Source of the DNA: Rutidosis leptorrhynchoides
Lineage: Eukaryota > Streptophyta > Magnoliopsida > Asterales > Asteraceae
Assembly (NCBI RefSeq): GCF_046630445.1
Contig: NC_092338.1
Coordinates: 7,830,501-7,894,500, forward strand
Direction of reading: 5' to 3'
DNA length: 64,000 bases
A program made the position numbers and the translations under genes. Numbering within the stretch: the stretch's first letter is position 1; each line of letters starts with the position of its first letter. Below the pieces are notes generated by a model. The model worked only from the letters and a program-made list of their open reading frames with translations. It did not search any database and was not told the origin of the DNA. Positions 27,365-38,460 of this stretch are shown piece after piece.

Positions 27365-27539
27365 AAAAAGCTAAAAAGCTTGATCCTTTAATGATGATGA
27401 TGATGTCGAAATTAAAGAAGAAAAGGAAGAAGAAATAAAATTCAAGAACTTACAATTTTAGTGTGAGAAAGACTAGAGAGAAAATTAGAGAGCAAGTGTG
27501 TGTAAAAATGAGAATGAGATCAAGTGTGAAATGAAAGAA
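27365..27539 (-). repeat. LTR of element F, inner segment (minus strand)
   Basis: Reverse complement resembles LTR C around 14740-14960 (CACACTTGATC followed by a CT-rich tract and CATCATCATCATT). It is separated from its continuation at 31439-32104 by solo LTR G. The rest of F lies left of element D, off-window. Confidence 0.7.
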
Positions 27540-29218
27540 TTTAATGACCCGTCCTAAACCATCTGGACGAATACATTATATTTGGTTACATCGCGAGGTA
27601 CTTGACCTCTATATGATACATTTTACAAACATTGTTTTCGTTTTTAAAAGACAAACTTTCATTTCATCGAAAGTTGACAGGCATGCATACCATTTCATAA
27701 TATATCTAAACTATAAATGACTTGATAATATTCTTGATGAACTCAACGACTCGAATGCAACGTCTTTTGAAATATGTCATGAATGACTCCAAGTAATATC
27801 TCTAAGATGAGCAAATGCACAGCGGAAGATTTCTTTCGTACCTGAGAATAAACATGCTTTAAAGTGTCAACCAAAAGGTTGGTGAGTTCATTAGTTTGTC
27901 ATAATCATTCATTTCCATAATTTAATAGACCACAAGATTTTCATTTCCATTTCTCATAAACATAATCTCATATCAGGCATTTCGCACGGCATAGAGATAA
28001 AAATCATTCATATGGTGAACGCTTGATAACCGAACTAACATGATGCATATAGAATATCCCCATCATTCCGGGACTCTCATCGGACATGATAATCGAAGTA
28101 CTAAAGCATTCGTAACCCGAATGGGACGTGTCAAGGTCCATAGATCTATCTTTAGGATTCGCGTCAATTAGGGGCCATTTCCCTAATTCTTAGGCTACCA
28201 AGCTAAAAGGGGCATATTCGATTTCGATAATCCAACTATAGAATGTAATTTTTGAATACTTATGTCTATTTCGTCAAACATTTATAAAAGCAGTGCATGT
28301 ATTTTCAGTCCCAAAAATATATATTGCAAAAGCATTTAAAAAGGGAGCAAATGAAACTCACTCTACAATATTTTGTAGTAAAAATATTCATACGACGATT
28401 CTGAACAAAGCAGGGTTGGCCTTGGATTCATGAACCTATATAATTTGTATATATATTAACACACATAATCGTAATCGAATAAATATATTTATTATTTTTA
28501 ATAATATACTTGTTAAATTATTTGTTATATAGATATAGATATATTTAATTTATATATTTTATTTAACTAGTGTTTATCTTTCATTATAACATATTAATAA
28601 TAATAATAATTTATATTAGGGTTTATATATGATAAAATATATATGTACTTATTAATTGATATATTTTATATATAGCTTAGTTACTATCTTGTTAATAATA
28701 AAATCATAGTGATATGTGATATTAATATCCTTATAATGTATTTTTATATAAAAATATCTATTGGTAGTAATACTAATAATAATAACTATGAATATAACAA
28801 TTTTACTACTAATGATAATAATGATAATAATAATAATAAAGATAATAAAAATAATACTTAAAAATAATAACGATTAAGTTTTATGATTTTTACTTATAGC
28901 ATCCATATTTATCATGTCCACATAATAATAACGTTGTTTTAAATACTTAATATCTTAATTATAGCATTAAGCGTAATCACATCCATATTACTCTTATATA
29001 TAACATAAACGTTTTCATGAGCGCAACAAGTTTATATCTATCCTTATCAATATCATATGTATTTACATTATATTCTTTTATCACATCCTAATTAATCATA
29101 AATCTATCTCTTCTTATATTATTCATGATCTTTAATTATAATACATAATCATAACCATATTTACTTTCATCTTAATAGTTCTAAATCTATATTTTCTTTT
29201 ATATCATATTAGTTAATA

Positions 29219-29224
29219 ATCATG

Positions 29225-29304
<80 letters not shown>
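29219..29304. repeat. (ATA)n microsatellite inside G
   Basis: Roughly 28 uninterrupted AAT/ATA triplets. A second similar run lies at about 30677-30737. Confidence 0.9.
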
Positions 29305-29307
<3 letters not shown>

Positions 29308-29502
29308 AATTGATAATACTTATTAGTGATAATAATAATAAAGGTCATACTTTTCATAACACTTAATAATATTATCAATAATAATAATTATAATACTTAA
29401 TAATAACAATAATATTAATAATCACAATAATATAAATGTTAATAGAAATAATTTTTAATAAGGAAACTACCTTTAAAAAAAACTTGTTCTAAAAAGAATG
29501 CC

Positions 29503-29573
29503 CCGAACCGGGCTCGAACCCACGACCTCCCGCTCACTCGTCAATTCCCTTAACCACTGGTCCGATTATGTTT
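29503..29573 (-). ncRNA. tRNA-like remnant (A and B box) inside G
   Basis: On the minus strand the region reads CCAGTGGTTAAGGG (A-box-like) and about 30 bp later GGGTTCGAGCCC (B box, T-arm). It could be a decayed tRNA or the head of a SINE. No full cloverleaf or flanking target duplication could be established, so it is not called a working tRNA gene. Confidence 0.4.
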
Positions 29574-30678
29574 CTCCTGATATAATCTCAACCCAATATC
29601 ATTTAAACCGTATTATTTGTTTCCCATTTCTCATTCTTCTTCATTAATACGAATTCAACCAGAGTACCAATTAACAATAACACGTTATAGTTTTGATCTT
29701 AGGATTTTCAACTAAGTATAATCGATCTACACAGGTTTCATTTATTCAATCAAACAAACAAAAAGATAAAAAAAATAATAAAAATAAAAGAAAACTGTCT
29801 GTTGTAGTTCATGATGAACTTCAAATCGGTTTTTGAATTCTATACAGTTTTAGGTTGTAGTTACAAAATGAATTTGGTAGTAAATTGTCTCTTTAAACTT
29901 TTCACATTATCAATTGAATCTGAAATATCAAAACAAGCTCGAATTCTTCAATGAACAAAACGTTTGACTTTTAAAACCCAAACTTTGACTCCAAAATTCT
30001 CGATTAATATGAGGAATTGGAACTTTATACTTTCTAGAAATATTGTTTAGAGTAATCCTAACAAAACTACATTAATACTTTTTGAAATAGAATCGAATTC
30101 GAGTTTTTGATTTAAATGAGGCAAGAACAGAGGACTAGTTGAGTTCTTGCTTTTTCTGTTTAAAATTCAATCGACCCAAACAGTTTTGATTGATAATTGA
30201 TAATAATGGTGAAGTAGTTGAATGGTATCTGTCTAATATCATGAGTGAATTATTTATTTTATAGCAGATTACTCGACAGATTTTACTCAGGTAAAATAAA
30301 AATAAAATAAATAATAAAAAAAGAAAAGTAGATTCGTACAACCTTTAATTTGGATGGCTAACAAATTTTAATCTTATCTGGGATATAGATTCCAATTAGG
30401 TCGACAATTTATACAGAATGGATAGCGATTTGTTTAACTGATTTTGTAATTACAGGAATTTAACAAGAAATTAATAATAACGGTGTTTAATAATACTAAT
30501 AACAATTACCTTTATAATATTTATATTAATTTCCTAATATATATCACTATATACAGCGTACATATATATCTCTGTATATATCTATATCATTTTATTTTTA
30601 TTTTTTATATCCACATTTGTATATCTTTTAAATTTATTTCTAAAGATAAATCTTAAATACAACAATAATAATAATACA

Positions 30679-30739
<61 letters not shown>

Positions 30740-31438
30740 TTGATAATGATATTAACTATTAAATGGTAATAATAATATTACTGATAATAATAAGAGATTG
30801 TATGAATTTTCTAGTAATAAATGCTATAATAATAATATTGATAAATAATCATTAATAATAACTAAATTTGTAATATTACCCCTAATCATAATAATATGAA
30901 TAATAATAATATTACTAATAGTAATAACAATTGTATAATAAATCAATTGTATCAAATTTCATATTTATGATAATATTAATAATATTGATATTAACATTAA
31001 TGTTAATAACCATATTTTAACTTGTATTATATATTATTAATTATGTAATATCATATATTATACAATGACTTTTATTAAATATCTATTATCTATAAATTAC
31101 AAAATACATATAATATTAATTATACATAGAATAAATATATAGCTTCATTTTAAATTACGCTTAATTATTTTGTACTTTATTTTACATATTTAATTCAAAT
31201 GCTTAACTTATATTTTATAATTTCAAATTAATATCTATATACTTACATTTATGTATATACATATTTATTTACAACAATTGTTCATGAATCGTCGGGTATA
31301 GTCAAAGGGTGATTGAATATATGAAACAGTTCAAAAATTTTGAGACTCAACCTTACAGCCTTTGCTTATCGTATCAAAAATATTAAATCGTATCGAGAGT
31401 TTGGTTTATATTTGGTCGGAAGTTTTCGGGTCGTCACA

Positions 31439-32104
31439 AAGAATAAGGCTTGTATTTATAGTGGTGGAGGTGGTGCTTTGTGTCTCCAAAACCGTAGGCT
31501 AAGGGAGGACAATGGGGACAACTTTTTGCTTTTTGCATGGTGGTGGTCTAAAGGTGGTGCTTGTTGTTGGGATCCCATGCAACATGTGTAGTAATGGTTA
31601 ACAAAAATGCTAGTATGTTGGCTCACCTAAATGGGTTTTTGTCTTACATTTTAATGGGTCATAATTCCATTAAAATTGGGCTAACTTAAAAGTCCATTAG
31701 CTAGAGTAGGGTGGGCTAAGTCCATTAAGGTAAAAAGTCCATTAAGACTAACTAGTGTGCATTAGTAAATTACTAAGCGTAATTAAGCAACCAATAAGCC
31801 AAGTAATTGTCATTAGAAAATAACAATTAGTATTACGTAGTCATAATATTTCAATTATGACAAAAGTTTAACGTGTACAAAGTACATAGCTCGTTTTAAA
31901 CGTCAAGTGACACTAACGGTCATAAATGCATTCGAGGATCAAGGTAAGTGATTAAACACTTAATTGTACGTTGTAAGATATTAACGAAAGTAATTAATCC
32001 TGAATAAAGATCCCAGAGCATAAACTAGCTCAGTACGCACATATACGCAAATTCGTGAAAGTATAGAGCACAAAAATATAAGTCGAAAAAGTCGGGTCGT
32101 TACA
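31439..32104 (-). repeat. LTR of element F, outer segment (minus strand)
   Basis: Reverse complement starts TGTAACGACCCGACTTTTTC, the start of LTR family C, and stays alignable to about position 14740 of LTR C. Its outer end at 32104 lies against PIF/Harbinger transposase sequence. Candidate target duplication ACAGC (32105-32109), partner off-window. Confidence 0.75.
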
Positions 32105-33022
32105 ACAGCCGCGCTACGTCAGCTAGCATACGGTTATACACCGGATGTGTTTGATGAGTATCTTCAAATGTCTGAACGAGTTGGTCGGGAATCTCTACAC
32201 AACTTTTGTAGGTGCATTATTGATTTGTATGCTAACGTGTACCTAAGAGAGCCTACTTTGCACGACATTCACCGTTTGTATGAAGGTCATGAAAGGATTC
32301 ATGGTTTTCCAGGCATGTTGGGTAGTATAGATTGTATGCACTGGGCATGGGCAAAATGTCCGGTTGCGTGGAGAGGACAGTTTATGCAAGGCGATCACAG
32401 TCACCCAACTATTATGCTTGAAGTGGTCGCCTCGTATGATAATTGGATTTGGCATGCGTATTTTGGTGTAGCGGGTTCAAACAACGATATTAATGTGCTA
32501 AACACTAGTGACTTGTTCAACTCAATGCTAAATGAGGAAATGCCCGACGTTCCTTATCAAATAAACGGGGTTCATTACAGAAGAGGGTATTATTTAGCTG
32601 ACGGTATTTACCCAACATGGGCGGCGGCGTTTGTTAAGGGATTTTCAAGTGCCGTTGACGAAAAACGTACTTACTTTACAAAGAAACAAGCGAGCGCTCG
32701 CAAAGATGTTGAAAGAACGTTTGGGATCCTACAAGGTCGTTGGCATATTCTTCAGCAACCCGCACGGGCTTACTAGGTGAATATAATGAGACAACAAATG
32801 TACACGTGCATTGTGATACACAACATCATTATCGAAGACAATGGATACAACCTTGCTGAGGATGATTGGGTAGTTGAGCCCGTTCAACATATACAATGTA
32901 CTTGGATCGATAGGTGCGACGCTTGTGCAAGAAGAACAAGGGAGTTACGTGATAGAGAAGTGCATGCAGGCATACGATCTGATTTGGTTGAACATTTGTG
33001 GGATCTTCGAGACGACTTATGA
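32105..33022 (+). pseudogene. PIF/Harbinger (HARBI1-like) transposase, 5'-truncated by element F
   Basis: DDE-type nuclease of a PIF/Harbinger DNA transposon. The frame is readable from 32105 (TAALRQLAYGYTPDVFDEYL), well before any start codon; the N-terminal part was displaced by the LTR of element F. Acidic residues fall in the family contexts: SIDCMHWAW (first D), LADGIYPTW (second D) and ARKDVERTFG (E), with HAYFGVAGSNNDINVLN between. One in-frame TAG at 32774-32776 follows HILQQPARAY, and the same frame then continues (VNIMRQQMYTCIVIHNIIIE) to a stop after 33022. The continuation is typical of the family, so the TAG is a nonsense mutation and not the natural end. Terminal inverted repeats were not found. 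Confidence 0.85.
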
Positions 33023-33038
33023 ATTTTATTACGTATTA

Positions 33039-33125
33039 GTTTATTTTATGAATTTTAATAATTGTAATGGTTTATTTTATGAATTTTAATAAATGTAATA
33101 GTTTATTTTATGAATTTTAATTAAT
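33039..33125. repeat. 31-bp tandem repeat, about three copies
   Basis: GTTTATTTTATGAATTTTAA recurs at 33039, 33070 and 33101, just after the transposase frame. Short AT-rich minisatellite. Confidence 0.8.
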
Positions 33126-33145
33126 TATTTTGTTTTTATATTAAA

Positions 33146-33690
33146 CTAGTTGTGGAGCCCTCGCTTCGCGCCGGGGGCTCCGTTTTAAATGCGAGTTAAA
33201 AAAAAAGTGTTGTTCTATTTTGTAAAAAAAATAAAAAAATATTCGACATCTCATATTGAAGGGTTGTTCCTTTGTGAAAGTTGCTTTTTTTAGCGTTCGA
33301 GTTTTTTTTTTTTTAAAAAGTTAGTTGATCTGTTTTGTAAAAATAATATTTTTCGACATCTTTTGGTAGCATTGAAGGGTTGTTTTTTTTTTATGAAAGT
33401 TGCTTTTTTATCGTTTGAGAAAAAAAAATAGCACAGTAGTAGCGTGGTGAGTGTTATTATTCAATATTTTTAGTGTTAGTGATGGGATAAATAATATTTT
33501 AGAATATAGGTATAAAATGGGGGGGTTCGATTTGTATTTTAATGAAAGTTAGGGGTTGAGTGTGTGAAAAATAAAATATTAAATAGTACTATGGGGTTCG
33601 ATTTGTATTTTAATAAAAGTTAGGGGTAGGTGTGTGAAAAATGAAAGATTAAATATTACTTTTCATAACTAATAAGACACATTTTGTCTA
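33146..33690 (-). mobile_element. Helitron-like element, family with GGAGCCC/GGGCTCC hairpin (minus)
   Basis: The minus strand ends with hairpin arms GGAGCCC and GGGCTCC around CCGGCGCGAAGCGA, then CACAACTAG next to a T, the Helitron 3' rule (hairpin, CTRR, insertion A/T). The same end occurs at 52709 and 53268. Two copies of the unit containing GGGGTTCGATTTGTATTTTA are inside. The 5' terminus is not certain, so the right coordinate is approximate. Confidence 0.65.
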
Positions 33691-34123
33691 TTAGTTATTA
33701 GTTATATTAGTAATAGTAATTAGTTAAATACAAAATTTAAAAATCAATTTAAAAAATAAAAAATAAAAAATGGACACTGAAATGGATACTGTGGACACCT
33801 CCATCTTACACATTGGTAGTCAATTTCAATGTCAAAAATGAACACTGAAATTGACACTGAAAAATGGACACGGACACGGGCACCCTGTGAGGTATATCGA
33901 TAGTATTTGGTTGGTTGTGGATGGAGTTATGCATGTTGCCAAACGTCACTATAAAATCATGAATAGTCGTGAGCCCATGAGTCAAATCAAAATAGTCAAT
34001 AAAATGCCCCTTTTGTTTCGTTAGCAACGTCGTCAATAACCTAAAATCAAAAAACATACATATACTCTTCGTAAATCAATTAATCGACTGATATTCAGTA
34101 ATTTTTGAAATAAATCAATAAAC
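33691..34123. other. intergenic / promoter of the BAP31-like gene
   Basis: AT-rich. At 33770-33885 short direct repeats of GACACTGAAA and GGACACGG occur. No clear TATA box. The stretch before the ATG at 34124 is probably 5' UTR. Confidence 0.4.
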
Positions 34124-37100
34124 ATGATCTACCTTTTCTTCGCGGTTTTATTCATCGAAATGATTACGATTCTATTACTTCTATTCAAAACCCCACTCCG
34201 TAAGCTTTTAATATTAGGGCTAGATCGTGCGAAACGTGGCAGGGCACCATTGGTTGTTAAATCCGTCGGAGCCACCGTGTTTGTAATCATGATGTACAAT
34301 GTTTACAGTGTAACCGAAATTCAAAGCCGGCCTGCTGACGTCACCAACCCCACCGATCAAATCATACTCGCTTACCATATGCTTGAAGCTTCTCTCATGG
34401 GTAATTTCGTGATTTAATACTCCAGTGTTTTGGTAATCCTGTTGTTGTGCTTGTAATTGATTTTAACATATTGTTTGTTGTTTGTGGAATTTGTTTGGTT
34501 TAATTTTACTGAATTTTAAATTAGGGTTTGTTATTGTTATTATTGAAAGCATCTGTATGTGATTGTGTTTTAGTTTATCACAATATTACTACATTTAATA
34601 CCATTCCAAATCATTGTAGAAAAAGGTATTTAAATAAAGTGATTATATGCTGTTTAATATTAATGTTAGTCACTATATTATGGTTGATTTCATATATGTG
34701 AAACAAGTTGTGATAGTTAACCACCTGGTGGCCACCGAGTTACCCAATGAAGCACACCACCCGGGTTCAATCCTTGGCTATGCCAAATTGTTCAAAAAGG
34801 GAGTGTGACAAGAGGGTGCGCATAATGCGCAATTCACCCGGTACCAGGTCTCGTGCTCGGGGGGCTTGATTACCCGAGGTTTTATCTTCAATGGGGGAGC
34901 CAATGTGCTCGTTCATAGGAGGGTTTCCTTGCTTACCAAAAAAAAAAAAAAAAAAAAACAAGTTGTGATAGTCTGCCACACATCCAAACACTATTATTAT
35001 CAGTCTCTGTTTTCAGTCTTGTTTCATAATATCGGCTTTGATGATTAGTCTTGGTATCATAAAAAACATAATCGCTTATAAGGATGAACTTTTAGAAGGG
35101 TGAACGGTCCGTATATATTACTAGTGGACTTGAATAGTTTGTGAAGTTGCTGTATGAACAGTTTCTATATCATGCAATGCATAACTATGTTTCACATCCA
35201 GATTTGTTCCTGCCTTTCTGGAAATAAACCTTTTTTTAAAGGCTAATACATTAAAAATTAACACACTAGAGAGAAGCTAGCAAAACAACGAATACAACCA
35301 ATTGGGCGACGAGAGTAACCAACCTGGCAACCCAACTACACAGCCCAAAAGAGACCAAGTGCAACCCAGACACAACATCCTACACTCTACCATGCAATGC
35401 GCTAGCTTCTCTCTCTCTATAATTTTTCTATCACAATCTTCTTCAATTTCCTGCAGTCTTCAAGTCCTCAGGATCATGACCATTTTCTTCATGAAACAAA
35501 CAATTTTTGCTATTGTTAACTGCATAGCGTGGTTCCAATGGAGGCGGTGGTTTAAAGGTCTTGTAGATGGCTTCCGTTGCAAGTATTTCCTTTGTTGTCT
35601 TTGACAATGATTTGATCGTTGCTTCTTCCTTTGTATTCAGACGCTATGCTTTGATCCAAATCGTGGCACTTACTGGGGCGGTGTTCAAATTTGTTTTGAA
35701 ACTTGCCATGAGAGCCGCCCTGAGAACTGTTACCATGTCTCCTTCCGTTCTGTCCAGAAGAATTTCCTTGCCCGTTGCCCTTGTCATCCCGATCGGAGCG
35801 GTCCTTTCCTTTTGTCGGAGTTACGGCAGCATCAACGTACTCACTCTTCCGACCGAATGTAGTCACGGACCATGCTAACCGCATCCGCGAAGGTCTTGTG
35901 TAGTTTTCTTCTCATTCTTTGAACCAACGGTAGACATCTTCTCACAATGGAAGCTGAAATGAGCTGCGTTTCAGGTAGGTTCGGTATCTTTTGACACTTA
36001 GATGTGAAACACGTGATGAAACTAGAATTGTTTCGCGTGATTTCCGTTTGATGGAGTGGGCGTCCAAGTGTGTCAATTCATGATGGCGGAAGTTATGATA
36101 CTGTTGCAGAAACTTAGTCCGCAAGTTCGAGAAGCTAGTGATGCTCGGAGGCAATTTGGCGAACCATTCCCTTGCGAGAGCTTGGAGTTGCCATGGAAAC
36201 ATGTGACACTCGGTAGCGCTATCTCAATGTTTAGTTTTGACGACATGTTCAAATTGTTGCATGAAGTCATCCGGGTCTGTGGTTCCGTCGCACACACCGA
36301 GAGTTAGCGGCGTTACCAAGACGACAGGTAGCGGGTGAAGAGCTATGTCTCTAGCAAATTTCTCCATGGTAGCTGATAGTTCAAAAGGTTTTTTTAGCAT
36401 TGTTGCCCGCCATAGTCGCATACCAATTGTCCAATATAGATTCCACAACCACCGGCTGAACTACCGTGGCAGCCATCGACGCGGGCGCGTCCTGAACAGG
36501 GAGATCAATCAACAGCTTTCGGGCATCTGCATTTGCACTTGTGGATACGGAACTCCCGGAAGATCTGGTACCGGTAGTCATGACAATAGAATAAGCCGTT
36601 GGAGTAGTCTACACCGAAGCTTATTGCTGCAACGTAGCTCGAAGGTTAGGGAACATAGTATCTGCGTACCCCCAATCCTCTAACTTCTGATGACCTTCAG
36701 CAGGTGAAATTAGTTTCAGTGGAGTTTTCGTCGATCCATCTGGCTCTCAGCCAGGGGGCTTGAACTTGACCCTGTTGCGCCTCTAGTAGTTCCATTGCTT
36801 CAAGGTGCCTTGGATCCTGTAGAGCCATCTTCAAAATTCAGCCTTTCACCTTGCATGCGATCATGAAAAGCACCTCGAGGGGGAGTGGAATGGAGTAGGA
36901 CCACTGTTAGTGAGATTCATGTCAGGATCAAGTAGGTTGTATTCAACAGTGGTAGCAAGAGGTGGCGTGGTGGTGTTCGAGATTTCTGCGATTTTTTGGT
37001 TGTTTGAAACAGAGTAATCACGCGGATGGCGCCAAATGATCGAGCCAAAATAACTCGAGTGCAATGTGGGGTGAAATAACTTTAACACTTTGGTCGGGAA

Positions 37101-38460
37101 CTGTGATTAACCCTATATGAAATGTTGATTTCGAAAAGGGTGGTTAAAGCTATCAAGTGTTTTGAGAATTGCTGAATTTGCAGAGTGCGAGTGGTTTGCA
37201 GTGTGTGAGTGATTGAGAATTCTGGGGCGATGTAGATGTGTTTAACCCTTACCATCAAGGATTATTTGTAGGTGAAGATGGAGAGTAAATTGAATAAGAG
37301 TCAATCTTCTAGAAGATCGGCAGTTACTATGTACAGTCATCACCCACGTTCGCCACTAATAGCATGTTGACACGCGAACAATTAAGGATTTTTGAGACCA
37401 AGTCGTTTTAATCATCTGCCCACCTTACGCCGTGATGGAAGTACACTTCCGTAGTGTTTATTCCAAACCAATGCCAAGCACATTCAAAAACCTTCCATCA
37501 TCAACTATATACTTGTACAATAATTGATTAATTTCTATAAGGTTTTTGTGAAAATAATTACGTACGTGACGGGAGGCACGTCACTAGTTAGTTTCTTAAA
37601 TTTTCAGTGGGTTAGCAGATAATCATTCTTTAGATTTTTGCTTATTAATTTATGAATATTTCTTCTACTGGATATTTCTTTATAGAAGTAACCCCCTCAT
37701 TTAGATTGGGGCCCATTTGAATGAAAATACCGAATGTGAGATCCAATCTTTTTGTTGTATCACGATATAGATAGATGATATCCCTGAAAACTTGGAGCTT
37801 ATTTGTTTCAAATGTGCGTAAAAAATGCCGATACATATCTGCAATAGAAGATTTCTTGTGTTTCTTATTTGTTTCTACTTTATAGTTTGAAAAATGTAAA
37901 CTTATTTACTCTATAATAATAATGACAACTGCTTAGTTATGCTGTGCATTTCTCAATATTATGAATTTTGATCACCATGTTATAATTCGTGTGGGACATT
38001 TTTTTTAAGATGATGACATAGAGGCTTCTGGTGGACCGTTGATTTCGGCTGAATAATAATCTTGTTAATTGATGCAGGATTCTCGCTTTTCTTGTCATTA
38101 ATGATAGATAGACTACATCATTACATAAGAGAACTTCGTATACTAAGAAAGACCATGGAAACTGCAAAGAAACAAAACCGAGCTGCTGAAGAAACCAAGA
38201 ACAAAGGTGCAGATGATGTTAAACTTCTGAATGATGAAATGTCTAAATTGAAAGCACAGATAAAAAATATGGAATCCGAATACGCAACAAAGGAGAAAGA
38301 GATTAAATCAGCAGAAGCCAATTCTGTTGCCCTGAAAAATCAATCAGAAGGTTTTCTTCTTGAATATGACCGTTTGCTTGCAGAGAACCAAAATCTTAGG
38401 GATCAGCTACGCTCCATTGATGAAAGTGTGTCTCATTCGAATGGAAAGAAGAATATGTGA
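34124..38460 (+). CDS. BAP31-type ER membrane protein (B-cell receptor-associated protein 31-like), two exons
   Basis: Exon 1 is 34124-34400 (donor GGTAAT), exon 2 is 38078-38460 (acceptor TTGATGCAG). The joined frame is 660 nt, 219 aa plus stop, the usual plant length. Residues 1-22, about 41-62 and about 85-108 are hydrophobic membrane segments; KTPLRKLLILGLDRAKRGRA and FLSLMIDRLHHYIRELRILR are strongly conserved in plant homologues. From about residue 112 the chain is a charged coiled coil (TMETAKKQNRAAEETKNKG, then LLAENQNLRDQL). The protein ends KKNM, a KKXX-type ER retrieval signal. BAP31 proteins are ER sorting and quality-control factors for membrane proteins; the exact plant client is unknown. 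Splicing exactly after ASLMG restores the family sequence, which fixes the junction. The intron is swollen by transposons. Confidence 0.92.
34703..34972 (+). mobile_element. SINE in BAP31-like intron, with 15-bp target duplications
   Basis: The SINE body 34718-34957 is flanked by ACAAGTTGTGATAGT at 34703-34717 and 34958-34972. It has a tRNA-like head (A-box-like CCTGGTGGCC, B box GGGTTCAATCC), a body of about 220 bp and a poly(A) tail of about 20. RNA polymerase III retroposon moved by LINE machinery. Confidence 0.9.
35240..37590 (-). mobile_element. decayed Ty3/gypsy fragment in BAP31-like intron (minus)
   Basis: Minus-strand peptides DPDDFMQQFEHVV, MFPWQLQALAREWFAKLPPS and SNLRTKFLQQYHNF are Ty3 gag capsid sequence. 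A site reading TTTGGCGCCATCCGCG on the minus strand near 37020-37040 looks like a primer-binding site, so an LTR remnant should lie to the right. No pol is visible. Old, multiply broken; both ends are approximate. Confidence 0.6.

Larger units (their letters stand above)
27540..31438 (-). mobile_element. Element G: solo LTR, distant relative of the A/B LTR
   Basis: About 3.9 kb in inverted orientation, starting on the minus strand TGTGACGACCCG. It is flanked by AAGAA at 27535-27539 and 31439-31443; removing G and one AAGAA restores colinearity with LTR C, so this is a genuine target duplication. Shared blocks with LTRs A/B include GACGCGAATCCTAAAGATAG (28140-28170, inverted) and the conserved CTCAGGTA-type block (27815-27897). 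No internal gag-pol is present, so it is a solo LTR. Interior is very AT-rich with ATA/AAT microsatellites. Confidence 0.75.

Noticed and set aside
29503-29573. Functional tRNA gene
   Set aside because: A and B boxes are recognisable but no consistent acceptor stem or cloverleaf; sits in a solo LTR.
33806-34057. 83-codon minus-strand frame
   Set aside because: Promoter region of the BAP31-like gene; no family and no supporting signals.
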